DNA from: Auriscalpium vulgare
Taxonomy: Eukaryota > Basidiomycota > Agaricomycetes > Russulales > Auriscalpiaceae
Reading direction: 5' to 3'
DNA: 64,000 nucleotides
Assembly: GCA_019915015.1 (NCBI GenBank)
Contig: JAHBBC010000001.1
Coordinates: 4,092,001-4,156,000, forward strand
The position numbers and the translations under genes were made by a program. This document shows positions 1 to 11,142 of this stretch, piece after piece (position 1 is the first letter of the stretch; every line of letters starts with the position of its first letter). Below the pieces are notes generated by a model. It saw only the letters and a program-made list of their open reading frames with translations. It was not told the DNA's origin and did no database searches.

Positions 1-37
1 ATATTTACTCTACATTTTTCCAATCTGCGTTGTTCTT

Positions 38-260
38 CTAATATATTGGTCGGCGTTCTTCAATACGATCTGGATCCATCTTGCCGCTCTCCACCCAGTG
101 CACATATTCTTCCAAACAGCTCGCCTCAGCTCGAAGACTGGCTTCCTTTTGTTGATAGTCCAGCCTTTCTTTATGCCACACTCTGACGACGTCTGCAACT
201 GAAGATCCGTGACGGTATCATTAATGCGTACATGTGCAACCCGAAATTCTAGGCAAGTTC
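38..260 (-). pseudogene. 3' end of an uncharacterised coiled-coil gene (family member 1, fragment)
   Basis: On the minus strand a short exon follows a TTCAG acceptor at about 198 and ends at a TAG at 38-40. Its start (VADVVRVWHKERLDYQQKEA) aligns with the last exon of the gene at 1540-2960 (VADAVGLWEREKLNYEREIK). The stretch just before it (to about 260) also resembles that gene's preceding exon but carries stops, and no upstream exons could be found between 260 and 980. It is therefore probably a relic, or a truncated member whose 5' half has diverged. Function is unknown. The predicted tail is charged and helical. Confidence 0.45.
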
Positions 261-981
261 CTTAAGCTGGGTAGCTCACATGCCTAACATCTGCGCATCC
301 GGCATCGACGTGCACGCCATCGCATCCCATGAATTACCAGACGCGACTCTCGCGCGAACGCGACCACGCACCGAGCATCGACAGAGTCGACACTGGCACG
401 CTCGGCGCCGGAGATCTAGGCGCGGGATGCGACTTCAACTTGTGACCTAGCGATGCTGTCGGCGGCGTGACTCGCCTCTCGGGTCTTGCTATTGTGATAC
501 CATCCATTCCGCTGGGCAAGGAGCCGGACTCGCAGTATAACAAACCGCGCTCGCCACAAAAACCCTTTTGTTAAGGTGAGCGCCAAAGCATACTTCCCTA
601 ACAACTGCTGAAGGGCTGGTTTTTTTGCCCGTTGCTCATTGGCAGTCAACCATCTCGGACTCTCCTTTTGTCTCCTGAGAGAATAAGACGTTCTCTTGGA
701 TACTCGCAGAGCGCCTGTAGCGATGCAAACAGACATATAACCTCGTAGGTTGCAGGACTACATCCCTACAATCAACACGCCCTCAGGTCCCTGCATCGGT
801 GAGCATGGCTTGTCTCGAGCGTGAAATGTAGGTAACTCCTTGGGCTGCAGACTGCAGATCCGATTTGCGCTGCTCGGAAGACATTACAATCAACCAACGT
901 ATGCTCTGTACTTCTGCATCTTTGCGCTCACTTTCTGAGCTGTGAACAGATCGCGTTGCATCTACACGCCATACGCCATCC
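261..981. other. Intergenic stretch without a convincing gene
   Basis: Only short open frames on both strands occur here and none has recognisable domains or a plausible exon structure. The 3' part must contain the promoter of the small plus-strand gene that starts at 982. No element ends or tandem repeats were seen. Confidence 0.4.
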
Positions 982-1468
982 ATGAGTAACTCATCGGCTC
1001 CTCTCCCCACGGTCACAGTCAATGTGACCATCGGCGACCGAACAACGATTGAAGGTACGCCACCCCCATACGTCGTTCATCAAGCTCCATACATATCCAG
1101 AAACAGAGCACGAGTTCGAGTCCGACAGGGAAACGGAGTACGAGTCCGAGTATGACAGCGATGATACAGTCGACGATGCGACCGCAGACTCGCCCCGCAA
1201 CGAAGCTGTCGACCTGGGCCGCAATGAAAGGGTTGATCCGATCACGCGCATGGACAACATAATGGAGATGGTCAGGGAAACTAGGGCAATCACAAGGGAT
1301 CTCAGTGAGCGGGTCAGGGCTTTGTGCGAACGCGAATGCGAGAAAAGGAGATTAGCAGAGGAGAATAGGGCAGCGACGTGCGGCCAAGCTCAAGATCGTT
1401 TGCATTCGACCGATCAGTCGAGCGAACATAAAAAGCTTGCTCAACAGAAAGGTGGCCATCAGGAATAA
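982..1468 (+). CDS. Small acidic coiled-coil protein of unknown function
   Basis: Two exons, 982-1054 and 1101-1468, joined across a 46-nt GT-AG intron ending in TATCCAG, give an in-frame 146-residue product. The start ATG at 982 opens the only exon that joins in frame. The N-terminus is small and polar. The middle (about residues 25-50) is very rich in Glu, Asp and Ser, and the C-terminal half is a predicted charged helix or coiled coil. No known domain was recognised. It runs tail to tail with the minus-strand gene ending at 1540, only 71 bp away, the same arrangement as the pair at 55504-57679. Function is unknown. Confidence 0.5.
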
Positions 1469-1539
1469 TATATACATGTCTACAAAGATCTTCATTCTCC
1501 TCTGTGTTCTTATACTAAATAATTTTAGTAAATAACATG

Positions 1540-2960
1540 TTAGTCGGTGTTCTTCTTCTTCAACAGGCTCTCCAAATATTGCACATCTTCTTGGAAGCGA
1601 TGCGCCTCAGCTCGAAGCTCTTTTATCTCGCGTTCATAATTCAGTTTTTCTCTCTCCCATAGTCCGACGGCGTCTGCTACTGAAGATCATCGGTCAATAC
1701 ACGTATGGCGAGAATCATTCGGTAGAGATTCTTACTTTCGACGAGCTGAGCAAGTTTACTGGACTTGTCCTTGGCTCCTGACATGTCCGCAATTTCATTG
1801 ATCAAGGCTGTTTCGGCGTCGCGACGCCACTTTGCATCCTGGTTGTTTTCTGTCCTCTTCTCCTCCATGCTTTTGGGCACATTAGATCGTTTGGCCAACG
1901 GTCGTCTGCGCGGTACAGACTTTCTGCTTTCCACTTGTTCGGAGTGCTGGGGCGGCTGATTGTGTACCGAGATGTCGTTCGCGGTAGACTTTCGCTTGCC
2001 CTTCGATCCTCCATTCCGCTGCTTTTTGCGTGCCGGCTGTACATCAATCTCCTCGTCGTCAGAAGAACGACTCCGCTTTCTCGAGATCACCTGCGACATA
2101 GCTTCCGGGTCGAGCTGATGCACTGCACTGCTTACAGCATGTGGATTGCTCACAGCTGGAATGCTCACCGCGGGCTCTCTGCTGCCGGAGGCCTCTGGCC
2201 CGGCGCAGCGGTATGCATGCTGCCGGTATACGTCATGTTCCGGATGATAGCTGGGCAGGGACGAGCCTGCCGGCGCCGGATCGAGCGGTGCATATGCGTA
2301 GGATAGTTGGGCAGGAGCGAAGCTTTGTTGAGGATTTATTAAGCTGACGCGCGGAGCCGGGAGATCAGCATTGTGGATGGACGAGCGTGTATCCTGGGCC
2401 TGCCGGCGATACGATGGTCCTGGGGACATGAGAGGGGCAGCATCTTGAAGGGAAGGTCGTGAGCCACGACGCGAAGATGTTACATCGATGAGCTGGATGG
2501 GATATGTGGGAAGCATCATGTGTGCTCGCGCGGGTGACTGCGTGGGCTGTCCCGGAAAGTATGCGCTGACGGGAGTATGTAAGGTATCCGGTGCGGGCTC
2601 TCCCAGGTCTAAAATTGAGCTGCATTTAATATTGGTTAGTAGGGACCGTGTCTGCGAAGGGACTGGTCTAACCCATCGAAAGAAGCTCGCGCGACCTCGT
2701 TGCCAGAGTCGGGCCAGCCGAAAATTCCAAGCCCATTGTCAGTCCCGGGCGACGCATATGTTCTGAAGAACATCCGTAGCTCATCAGTGAACAGATCATG
2801 CAAGGAGTTGGGATATCACACACTGTGTCTGGGATATTTGAAGGCTCAACGTGTCGGACAAGCGCTCGAAGCCTGACTGTGGTGGTAGCCGCAAAGTTGG
2901 CCCGTGCTCGGAGGCGGGAAGGTAAGAGCCTGAGGCGTGGGGAAGATTGAAGTCAGACAT
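1540..2960 (-). CDS. Uncharacterised fungal protein, family member 2
   Basis: The start is chosen at the ATG complementary to 2958-2960, and the last codon precedes TAA at 1540-1542. Exons were read on the minus strand: an N-terminal exon (Met-Ser-Asp-Phe-Asn...), a Gly/Asp-rich exon, the long central exon around 1677-2570, and a final coiled-coil exon at about 1540-1685. The centre is low complexity, rich in Pro, Ser and Ala, with a basic patch (RKKQR-type, a possible nuclear localisation signal). The C-terminal third is helical and charged (KWRRDAETALINEIADM). It is paralogous to the gene at 56055-57679 (shared N-terminus, basic patch and WRR-containing helix) and to the fragment at 38-260. 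The exact inner splice sites are uncertain. Nuclear location is an inference from the basic patch only. Confidence 0.55.
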
Positions 2961-5055
2961 ATCGAGCGAAGTTCTAGCGCACGAGGAATACAGTGGGGCA
3001 TCACTCGGCTCTCGGTGCGCGTCATATACCTCGCAGAGTACAACGTCGCGCAAGTCGCGAGTGTTGGAAAATCTAAAACAAGGCATCAAGTTTGCTGTCT
3101 AGCAACACAGTAACGTGGTTGCTAGGACCGTGGACGAGCAGTAGAATGTCTGAAAATTGGTTGTGACGCCGCCGAAGAAAGAGTACAAGAGACGTTGTAC
3201 TGAAGAGAACGAGCGAGCCCAGTCGCTACAAGCGCCAAACAAGCAGAAGCTGTACATCAGCCCGACACTTTGGAATAGAGTGTGATCCACATCGTATATA
3301 GATGAGGGAATGGAACGTAGGAAGGCCTTGATGGGCCAGACAGAGTGGCAGGTCGGTCATTGTCAAGAGGACGACAAGATGATCAGGGGCTCACGCGAAT
3401 CGTTGTCTTCTCGACGTCGTCAGCACGGTCCAGTATGAAAAGAGTAGATGTTGTCGATCGAGGAAGAGGCGTGAAGTCATGGCCGATGGAAGTGTCCCGG
3501 AGATACAGATAAGACTCGTCCGAGACACGTGTACTAGACTTTTCAATCTTATCTTATCGGTGCAGGCAACCAGGCCTCGCGCTGTCATCGACCGCTTTTC
3601 AGAACGACTATCTTCTGATACCATAAGGTCAAGCTACGGAGACTAATTGACCGCAGACAATAGTGTCAACAAGCGACGTCGACGCCGTAGCCGCGAAACA
3701 GACCTGCAGGACGCTGCCATATCCCCTCTGTCCCGTTTGCAGCGGCAGCGTACCGCCGGCCGCCGCGCGCTCTTTCAATAATATCGCACGCCACGCCGCC
3801 ACCAGCCCCAATTATTAGCGCCCTTGCCTGCCCTTGGGCGGCGCTCGGCTTTCTCTTTCCACCCCAATATTATCCCCCCTTCACCTCTACCCCGGCGCCA
3901 CTCAATGCAACAGCACCGGTGATGCAGAACAGAATTCCAAGGAAATTGCGGTCGTGTTCTGCGCGGCTTTCAGTCCGACTGCGAGAACATGCCAAATCCA
4001 GCGTACTCAGCGCTCTGCGTGTCCATGACACGCCAGCGTACAGGTCCAAGCTCAAGATCATTTCTACGAACCTGTGATGGAGCAGGTGCTGTTCATCAGA
4101 GCCAGCAACCCGACTCGAAGCGCACAACCCCGACTCGGAGCTAGACCGGTGGCCGTTTGTCCGGCGACAATGAGATCGGTGGGTGTTGTCGCCAGACACG
4201 ACGATTCCATCGTCGTCAACATGGAGGTTACGAGTCTAACTCCCCCCGCGCAACCCGACTTAGAGCGCCGACCGCCCTACCAAAACACAACTCCGACCGA
4301 TTTGTTGCTGAGTGCTCGTCCTGCAGACTACTGCTGACGATCGCATCTAAACGCCAGAATAGGACCTCCTGCTAACAGCGGACTCAAATGCTTTGAGGCG
4401 TTCGGACGCGTGACGGTGTTTGTGCTGGCCCAGTATAACTAGCGACACGCAGTCCCTGGAAAAAGAGAAGTAAGAGGCGCGTTAGGATGGAAGGACTGGA
4501 TGATGACAGACTTCCTGTTGCAGAATGCACAGGCCTTGAATCCATCAGGTTCTATTACTCGGTAATGAGCGCTGAGCGACGCAGGCGGTTGGAACAAGTT
4601 CGTCGTTCTGATGTGGTGCTGGAGCATCGGCAGTGCATTGAGTTAAGCAGAGCTCGGTCCTCGATACTCAGTCTTTATGTCGGTGATACAGGTGATGCAG
4701 TAAGTGGTCGAAAAGCTGGTCGAGGGTCATAGTGTGCAGATGGTGAGCGAGACGGCGACTGAGCGAGCCTAGCGCCAGCAACCTGGGTTGCGAGCGCCGA
4801 GCCGAGATGCCGCTGATCTGGTGGCATCTGCCGCCGTAATTGCCGAGCTCCCTTCTGTTCCGTGTGCAAATCATATGTTCTCAATGTGCATGCACGCCGT
4901 ATGTAAAAAGGTATTCTGATAGCGCGCACTGAATGGCCCTTATATATGAGCGCTTCGGCGTTTGGCAGCACTCAGGCCCTCCCTCCGGGGAACTTTCTCT
5001 GACTGGAACAACTGCTCGGATGCCCACACGACCGTGGACGAGCTATCCTTGAACG
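2961..5055. other. 2.1-kb gene-poor stretch
   Basis: It contains the upstream region of the 1540-2960 gene, a candidate copia-type LTR/primer-binding relic near 3612-3640, and only short unrelated open frames (for example 4074-4337 and 4487-4732) without domains. The last few hundred bases hold the promoter of the GMC oxidoreductase. I see no convincing gene. Confidence 0.4.
3612..3640 (-). mobile_element. Relic of a copia-type LTR junction with tRNA-iMet-like primer-binding site
   Basis: Read on the minus strand, this stretch gives TAGCTTGACCTTA followed by TGGTATCAGAAG. TGGTATCAGA is the classic primer-binding sequence next to the 5' LTR of Ty1/copia elements, matching initiator methionine tRNA. 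An almost identical 29-bp stretch (two differences) lies at 26101-26129. No gag-pol coding remains nearby, so this is at best a solo or decayed end. LTR boundaries were not determined. Confidence 0.4.
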
Positions 5056-7695
5056 ATGGGCGCATCTCATTCATTCCTTTCTGACCTGTCGCAGCTCGCT
5101 ACTCCAGTCAGCGGGGACAGAGAGGCAAAAGGGAGGGAGTATGACTATGTTATCGCGGGCGGAGGTGTGTTACGGTTACGTTCTGTTTGAAGACTTGCTA
5201 ATAGTCGTGACGGTGTAGGGACCGCTGGATGTGTTCTAGCCTCGCGGTTGTCCGAAGATCCGAATGTTACAGTGCTGCTCATCGAGGCAGGCGGAAGGCA
5301 CGTATCCTGTGTATATATGACGCTCTCATCAATCTGAGCACATGAGTTTAGCCACGAGAAGGAGCTGTTCACTCGCCTTCCGCTCGGGTGGCCCCAGGCT
5401 GTGAAAACTCATTTAGACTGGCAATTTCAGTCTGTGTGAGTATTTCACCATCCAGCCTATATACGTATGTCTGATTTCGACGTTACCAGCCCGCAATCCA
5501 GATCGGCAAATAGACAGTTTGCTGTACCCCGGGAAAGGTTCTTGGAGGAACGAGGTGAGGTCTATCCACCGGCGCCCCGATACTAAATCGCCACCACTAC
5601 TTACATTGGTTACTTAGCTCCATAAACGCCCTCATCTACCAGCGCTGCTCTCCAGAAGGTCAGGACTCCGGCTTGGAAATCTCCGAGTACCCTTGTTCTC
5701 AACCCCTTTTTCTTCCAGACTTCGAGGAGTGGGTCCGTTTGGGTGCAGCGGGATGGGCTTACAAGGACATCCTTCCGTGCGTCATCCTCGATCTCTTTTG
5801 CCATTGTTGTCTCCTGAAGGCCAATCGCAGGTATTTCGATAAATCAGAGGGATTCGTTCCCAATCCTAAGTATCCTGGGATGAAGCCTGAGTATCACGGA
5901 ACATCAGGGCCGTGGAAGACTGGGGTGCCCGACGAAGAATCGGTAAGCATAGCAGTTCTACTGTGCTTTCTGCCTCGACTGAGCTTTTCCCTTGTAGCCC
6001 GTTCAAAAGGCGCTGGTGGAGGCCTGTGAAGAGCTCGGTGTGAAAGCAATCGCGTAGGGTTTATGGCTTTACATCAGGAGCTAATGATCATAAAACCTTG
6101 CATTAAGTGACTTCAACTCCCCGGAGGGGAACCTCGGCGCGTCCACTTTCACTTCTACTGCTGATGGGAAGGGCAGCCGTCAGTGTCGTTATCCCACTCA
6201 TGGCCGTCTATTTTACTTACTCGTTGATTTATCTAGGTTCATCGGTAGCAAACAGCTACCTCACACCATCTGTCAGAAACCGACCAAATCTAACCATCGC
6301 CATCCACACCGTCATCGAGAAAATTCTGTTCTCCGACGCATCCGGCACTCCTCAAGCAGTCGGCCTGCAGGTGTCAAAATCGCAGGACGCGCCGAAATTC
6401 CGCGTCATGGCGCGCAAGGAGGTGCTTGTCTGCGCCGGCGCTGTCGGGACTCCCCACCTTCTGCTGGTTTCCGGTCTCGGACCCAAAGAGCAGCTCGACA
6501 AGCTCGGCGTGAAGGTCGTGAAGGATCTTTCACAAGTCGGCGAGAAGTACTACGACGTGAGTGCCGTTGGGTGGGCGAATGGCTCTGGCTGATGCGCGGA
6601 TGGCAGCACGTCGCAGGCGGTGCGGTCACCGCGCGCGCCAAGCCGGGCTGGACGTACGACTACCTTAGCAACCCGCTGTCCGGCCTTTTCGCGCTCGCAA
6701 AGTGGTATCTGACCGGCAAGGGCCCCATGACCGCGATGGCCGCGCCGGGGGCGGCATTCATACGCACCGATGACAAAAAGTGCGGCACTGTCCTTTATCA
6801 TGCGAGGGAGTTATCTGATGTGCGTTGGACAGCATTCGCTTCGATAGCAAGCTAGGTGGCGACCTACCTGTGCGGGATCTGGCTGCGGGCCCGAAGGGCC
6901 CTGACATCGAGGTACTGTGGTTCCCGCTCATCACTGGCGATCTGAGCGGGCCACCTCCGCGCGGCTTGAACGGAATAACCATTGTGAGGATCCCTTTCTT
7001 CATGTAGGGTAACAACTCCTTATACTACCAGGGTGCTATGGCAATCAAACCCGAGACCGGGGGCACCGTCACGCTCAAGACAGGTAGCATATACGACAAA
7101 CCGCTCGTCGATCCAAAGTGCGTCCAACGCTGCATGGTTCATGGCGACGAAGTTGATGTACCCGCAGTGTGTACGAGTCCGAGAACGATTGGCGCGTCGT
7201 CGCGCTCGGCATGCGCTTCATCCTGCGTCTCGTGCGCACGGAGCGCATGAAGGGTATCCTCGATCTCAAGCCGCACGCCACCGACCAGTCTGACATCTTC
7301 TGGCCCGGAGACGCCGACCCTGACCAGGTGTGTCTGCAACTCTGCTTTCGCTCTGGCGGCGCACGGGATAGACCCTCACATTTGCTGCAGATCACGGACG
7401 ACGAAATCAAGGCCTATATCCGCAACAATTCGCTGCCCATTTTCCACCCGGTGAGCAACCTTTTTTCGTGGGACCATTCTCCCTGCTTACAACGCGGTAG
7501 ACATCGAGCGCGCGAATGGGTGCCACGCAGGAGACGGGCGTCGTCGACCCGTCATTAAAGGTGTTTGGTGTGAAGGGGCTGCGGGTCGTCGACGCATCGG
7601 TCTTCCCGTCGCAAGTGAGCGGTCACCCGGCGGCTGTGGTCGTCGCGGTCGCGGAGAAGGCAGCGGATTTGATCAAAGCAGAGACAAGTCTTTGA
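5056..7695 (+). CDS. GMC family FAD-dependent oxidoreductase (aryl-alcohol oxidase/choline dehydrogenase-like), with apparent frameshift
   Basis: Glucose-methanol-choline flavoprotein that oxidises an alcohol substrate using FAD; the substrate cannot be read from sequence. Start ATG at 5056, stop TGA at 7693-7695, at least 13 exons. The N-terminal FAD fold reads [18 protein letters not shown], with the acidic end LLIEAGG. The second GMC signature region reads [17 protein letters not shown] (about 6430-6480). The C-terminal block has [19 protein letters not shown] and [18 protein letters not shown] (about 7495-7660), the usual active-site neighbourhood. No secretion signal is obvious. Two oddities: one intron (about 5286-5345) must start with GC rather than GT, and the conserved PRGKVLGG segment near 5531 needs a one-base shift between its two halves. 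It may therefore be a recent pseudogene or carry a sequence error. Confidence 0.85.
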
Positions 7696-7815
7696 AAATT
7701 CAGCAGTGTACGTTCTGGACAGTAAAGATTATCGAGTATAATCTAGGGGAGGTGAAAGCACAACAACACGGCAACATATACCGATAGAATACATCAAAAC
7801 CATCCATGTCCCTGG

Positions 7816-9176
7816 TTAATTGAAGAGATATTCGTAAAAGCTCTGGCCGGACTTCGCGTTCACAGCAGGCTTGGCCAGTGTAACAGCGGGCCTGCGAAGC
7901 GGCATCCTGCGTGCCGGCGACCGAGAGGGCGAAGAGCCGGACCGCGCCGTGCGGTCCCACACACGGGTCCTGAACGCAGCCGCGCGACGCGGGCGCGGCG
8001 TGTCCTCTTCGGCGCTCGCGAGGCTGTCCGCGTCGACGCTCCATGCGTCCGCCTCCCTGGTGACACTGCGCCGGAGTGACGCAACGGAGCCGCTCTCCAC
8101 GTCCGCCTCGCCTGCGTCTGAGGCGACGTCGGAGAGTACGGACTGCGGTGGTAGGTCGGCCTCGGAAACAATATCAGAGAGCGCGTCGGAGAGAATGTCA
8201 GAGAGGGAGGAGACGAGGTCCGAGTCGTACGAGGAAAGGTCGAGGTCAGAGGTAGGGGGAGTGACGAGCGAAGGGAGAGAGATCGGGTCGGGGCGGGTGA
8301 CGTTGGGGCGGAGAAGATACGTCAGACGATGAGTCGGCGTGTCTTTGCCTTGAGGAGCATGTCAGGCCCAGAGCAAGCGCGTCATCGGGGAATACTCACT
8401 GAAGCTGACCACCTCGTGGAATCGCGCGCAACAATGCACGACGTATCGCGCCCAGGCGTCGTCCTCGATCCACCACACGAGCCGCGCAGCGCTGCGCTGC
8501 ACCTCGCGCACGCCGTCCTGACCGCCCACCTCCCGTCCGGGGAACTCGAGCTGCGCGCCGTCGTCCGGGCTCGTAACCACCTGCACGCCCTCGAGCCACT
8601 GCGTGAGCTCCTCCTCGACGCCGCGCACAAGCGCCTGCGTGCGCGGGCCCGCGCGGCGGAGCGCCTTGCGCATGCCGCGCAGGGAGAGGGCGAAGCGGCC
8701 GGCGCTGGCGGCTTGGGCATCGGTCATGGGGAGGGACGCCGCGGGCGCGGGCACGGAGCGCGGTAGATAAGGCGGCAGCGGGACGGGGAAGGTTGCGTGG
8801 ACGGTCGGGCGCGCGGGCTCGAGGTCGCGGCGGGACGGTACCGCTATGTGCGGGTTCCCGGCGAAGTGGTCTGTGCACTAAAGTCCTGAGGAACACTCCG
8901 TGAGGCTAGGCGGGGGCACCTACCGTTCTCCTTGCGGCGCACCCAGCGCTTGCCCTCGTTGTCGCCTCTGCGGAGAACCTTCTTGGACGATACTGCGGGC
9001 GGACGGCGGCGCTCACCGGCGTCATCAAGGGTAAGATGCGCGAACCGGCTCGATAGGGCAGCGTTGCGCAAGTAGGCGGGAAATGAGAGCTGTACGGGAC
9101 CGCTATCTGAGACAGCGGTCGCGTCAGATGCGACTGGGGCCGCAGTGGTGGTAGACAAGCTGATAACAGACGACAT
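7816..9176 (-). CDS. R3H-associated N-terminal domain protein
   Basis: Three exons on the minus strand (9176-8924, 8870-8400, 8342-7816) join in frame to 416 residues; ATG at 9176, TAA ending at 7816. The N-terminal half has the pattern I associate with the fungal R3H-associated domain: a helix with LSSRFAHLTLDDAGERRRPP, then VLRR, and FAGNPHIAVPSRRD. The middle is helical (about residues 120-240), with conserved Trp and Cys residues (LVWWIEDDAWARYVVHC). The C-terminal third is Ser/Asp-rich and probably disordered, ending in an aromatic tail (QSFYEYLFN). The first exon lies just upstream of the tRNA gene. A nucleic-acid-linked role is suggested by the family name only. The family call is from memory of motif shape, not a search. 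Confidence 0.65.
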
Positions 9177-9336
9177 TGTTGTAAACCAGCGGCGGCAGTA
9201 GCTGTAGCAGTGATGATGGTAGAATGGATTCAGTGACTTTAGGCTTCAGTGACTATAGCATACAGCTGTAGTGACTCGGCTTGCGGTCGGTCGCGAAAAT
9301 GCCCATCGTATCCGTCCGACAAGGCGAGGTAAGCAC

Positions 9337-9434
9337 GGCTCAATGGTCTAGTAGTATGATTCGCGCTTCGGGTTAATCCCCGCTCTGACAGAGCATGATG
9401 TGCGAGGTCCCGGGTTCAACTCCCGGTTGAGCCC
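9337..9434 (+). tRNA. tRNA-Pro (CGG) with 28-nt intron
   Basis: Acceptor arms GGCTCAA (9337-9343) and TTGAGCC (9427-9433) pair perfectly. The D-arm reads TGGTCTAGTAGTATGA, and the T-arm CCGGGTTCAACTCCCGG is canonical. The anticodon loop TTCGGG gives CGG, read as proline. A 28-nt intron (about 9372-9399) follows position 37, as usual for nuclear tRNAs. The anticodon stem has one apparent mismatch (G-A). A TTTT run directly after the gene fits RNA polymerase III termination. Confidence 0.88.
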
Positions 9435-11142
9435 TTTTGCTCCTGCACTCTTTTGGTATTTTACAGTGTGCGCTCTCCTGCAGCACTGGCTCACACTAGC
9501 GGTCGCAACCTTTGCGCACTGACCCTGTAGTCGACGTCCCTCGTTGATCATCATCTCGGCCACCAGACTGTTGTCACCTTACAAAACTTATCCCTGAGTG
9601 GCTAGTTAGTATACAGGGCTCTACCGTATTGAATCCGCGCATCCTAATCCGCGCATCATTCATGCAAGTGCGACATGTCTTACATAGAGTCATTTGCATC
9701 CTAATCCCCCTATTCGTCTCTGCGTCTCGGGAGGTTGACCTCGTTCACCATGGACAATGCACGCTCACACCTGTCGTCTGAGTACGATCGGACGCAAAGC
9801 CGAAGGGTGCCTTCTAGGCGAGGTTGACGAGCATCCCGACCTCAGGGAGGCGGAGCCTGCAGCGCTAGCTAACGCATTGTATGTGTCTATCGGCATATCC
9901 AAAGATCCCTGTTTCGGACGGCCCAAGCCGGAGGCTGTCATCCGGGCGGAGTTTTTGGATGACCAGCGACACTACAATCCCGACCGTGCATTCCCCGCGA
10001 CGACTCTGGTCGAGGCGGCATACAATGACTTGAACAGGCGCAGTAAGGGATGTCCGTTGGCAGCCGTGCGAGAGCTAGGCCTACAGTACGATACAGCGCC
10101 ATTGACCCCGCGCTACCGGGAAGGGCAAGGTCTTGAGTGTACCTAAGCCTAGCTTAGCTATTACGTGCAATATAGCATACGTACAGTAACATTCTTGGAG
10201 CACCTTTGGGATGAACAGTATTGATTTGCCAATCGGTTGATGACGACGACGGCGGCGGGTCCTTGTCGTCCATCAGCCTGTCAATGAGACACATACATAC
10301 TGCGCGCAGACACCTTCTCCGACGAGAAACGGCCTCAACAGCGCATGAGCATTACGCGAGGACGACACGACTTTTTCCCTGAGTAGGCGCAACGCGAGCT
10401 CATCGCTCTGGTGTGCTGTGCTGGCCCAATTCTGAGTACTGATACAGAGTTTCTATCGTAGGCGTGAGCTCAGTAGATGGCCATGGCGGCGACTTACAGC
10501 GGTAAAACCAAGTTTCGTTGCTTTGAGCCGATTTCGAGGCCGAAAGGTATCCGTCTGTGGGAGCTCGAAGCTCGGGCCGTCCGAATTTACTAGACACGCA
10601 AGCAAAGGCAATTGAGCAACACTAATATCCGACCTGAGTTGGCCAATCGTACTCGTGAGTTACGAGTGAAAGCCGTCGTCATCATAATGATGCCTGTGCA
10701 CGAGCCCACCAAAGCGATGTTGAGGGTCTGAACCTGCGCCGAGGCGAAAATGCAGTAATGTCTGCACATTTCGTAGGATGCGTGCCCAGAGTGGCTCCTG
10801 TCCTCGAAATGGGCGAGGTGCCTACCGAGCGATGAGAGCACCCAGAGCGTTTTGGCAAGCACTCGCTCATCACAGAAGGCCAAGGTGTTGGTGTTTGAGC
10901 ATTCGTCGGCCGACAAGTAACCCAAGCAAGCTGAGCAGCAAGCGGTGACCACATGCAAGTGCAGTTAGTAAGTATCCCAGACAGTCATCTTGGTTGAACG
11001 TTGAGTGCAGTACTACAAAAAGCAAGTCCAACGGTTGCGACCTTTACGTAAATTCTCCGAGATCTATGCTAGTCCAACGCTTGCGGGGTACGTATACGCG
11101 CCAGCACTTGGCCTCGACCTTCATCACCGCCCGACGTTCGTA
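9435..11142. other. 1.7-kb stretch with weak coding signals
   Basis: Apart from the open frame at 9757-10146, annotated separately, this holds overlapping short frames at 10400-10958 on the minus strand with no domain. The last few hundred bases are upstream of the kinase gene. I see no reliable gene or element here. Confidence 0.35.
9757..10146 (+). CDS. Hypothetical protein, doubtful
   Basis: A 129-residue open frame with ordinary amino-acid composition and no low complexity; it includes a hydrophilic stretch with several Pro, Arg and Asp residues (DDQRHYNPDRAFPATTLVEA). There is no recognised domain, no signal peptide and no membrane segment. A better ATG context (ACCATGG) lies at 9750 in another frame, so the true product may begin there and splice into this frame. 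It could be an exon of an unrecognised gene or a chance frame. Confidence 0.25.
   Translation: MHAHTCRLSTIGRKAEGCLLGEVDEHPDLREAEPAALANALYVSIGISKDPCFGRPKPEAVIRAEFLDDQRHYNPDRAFPATTLVEAAYNDLNRRSKGCPLAAVRELGLQYDTAPLTPRYREGQGLECT

Noticed and set aside
4074..4732. Short plus-strand frames that might be a small gene
   Set aside because: No domain, no splice structure and unremarkable start context; left as non-coding.
8362..8896. Several overlapping long frames on both strands
   Set aside because: They overlap the R3H-associated gene, whose three exons join in frame; the others are shadows.
10400..10958. Minus-strand Cys-rich frame that could be a membrane-protein exon
   Set aside because: No partner exons with good splice sites were found on either side and the hydrophobic stretches are too short.
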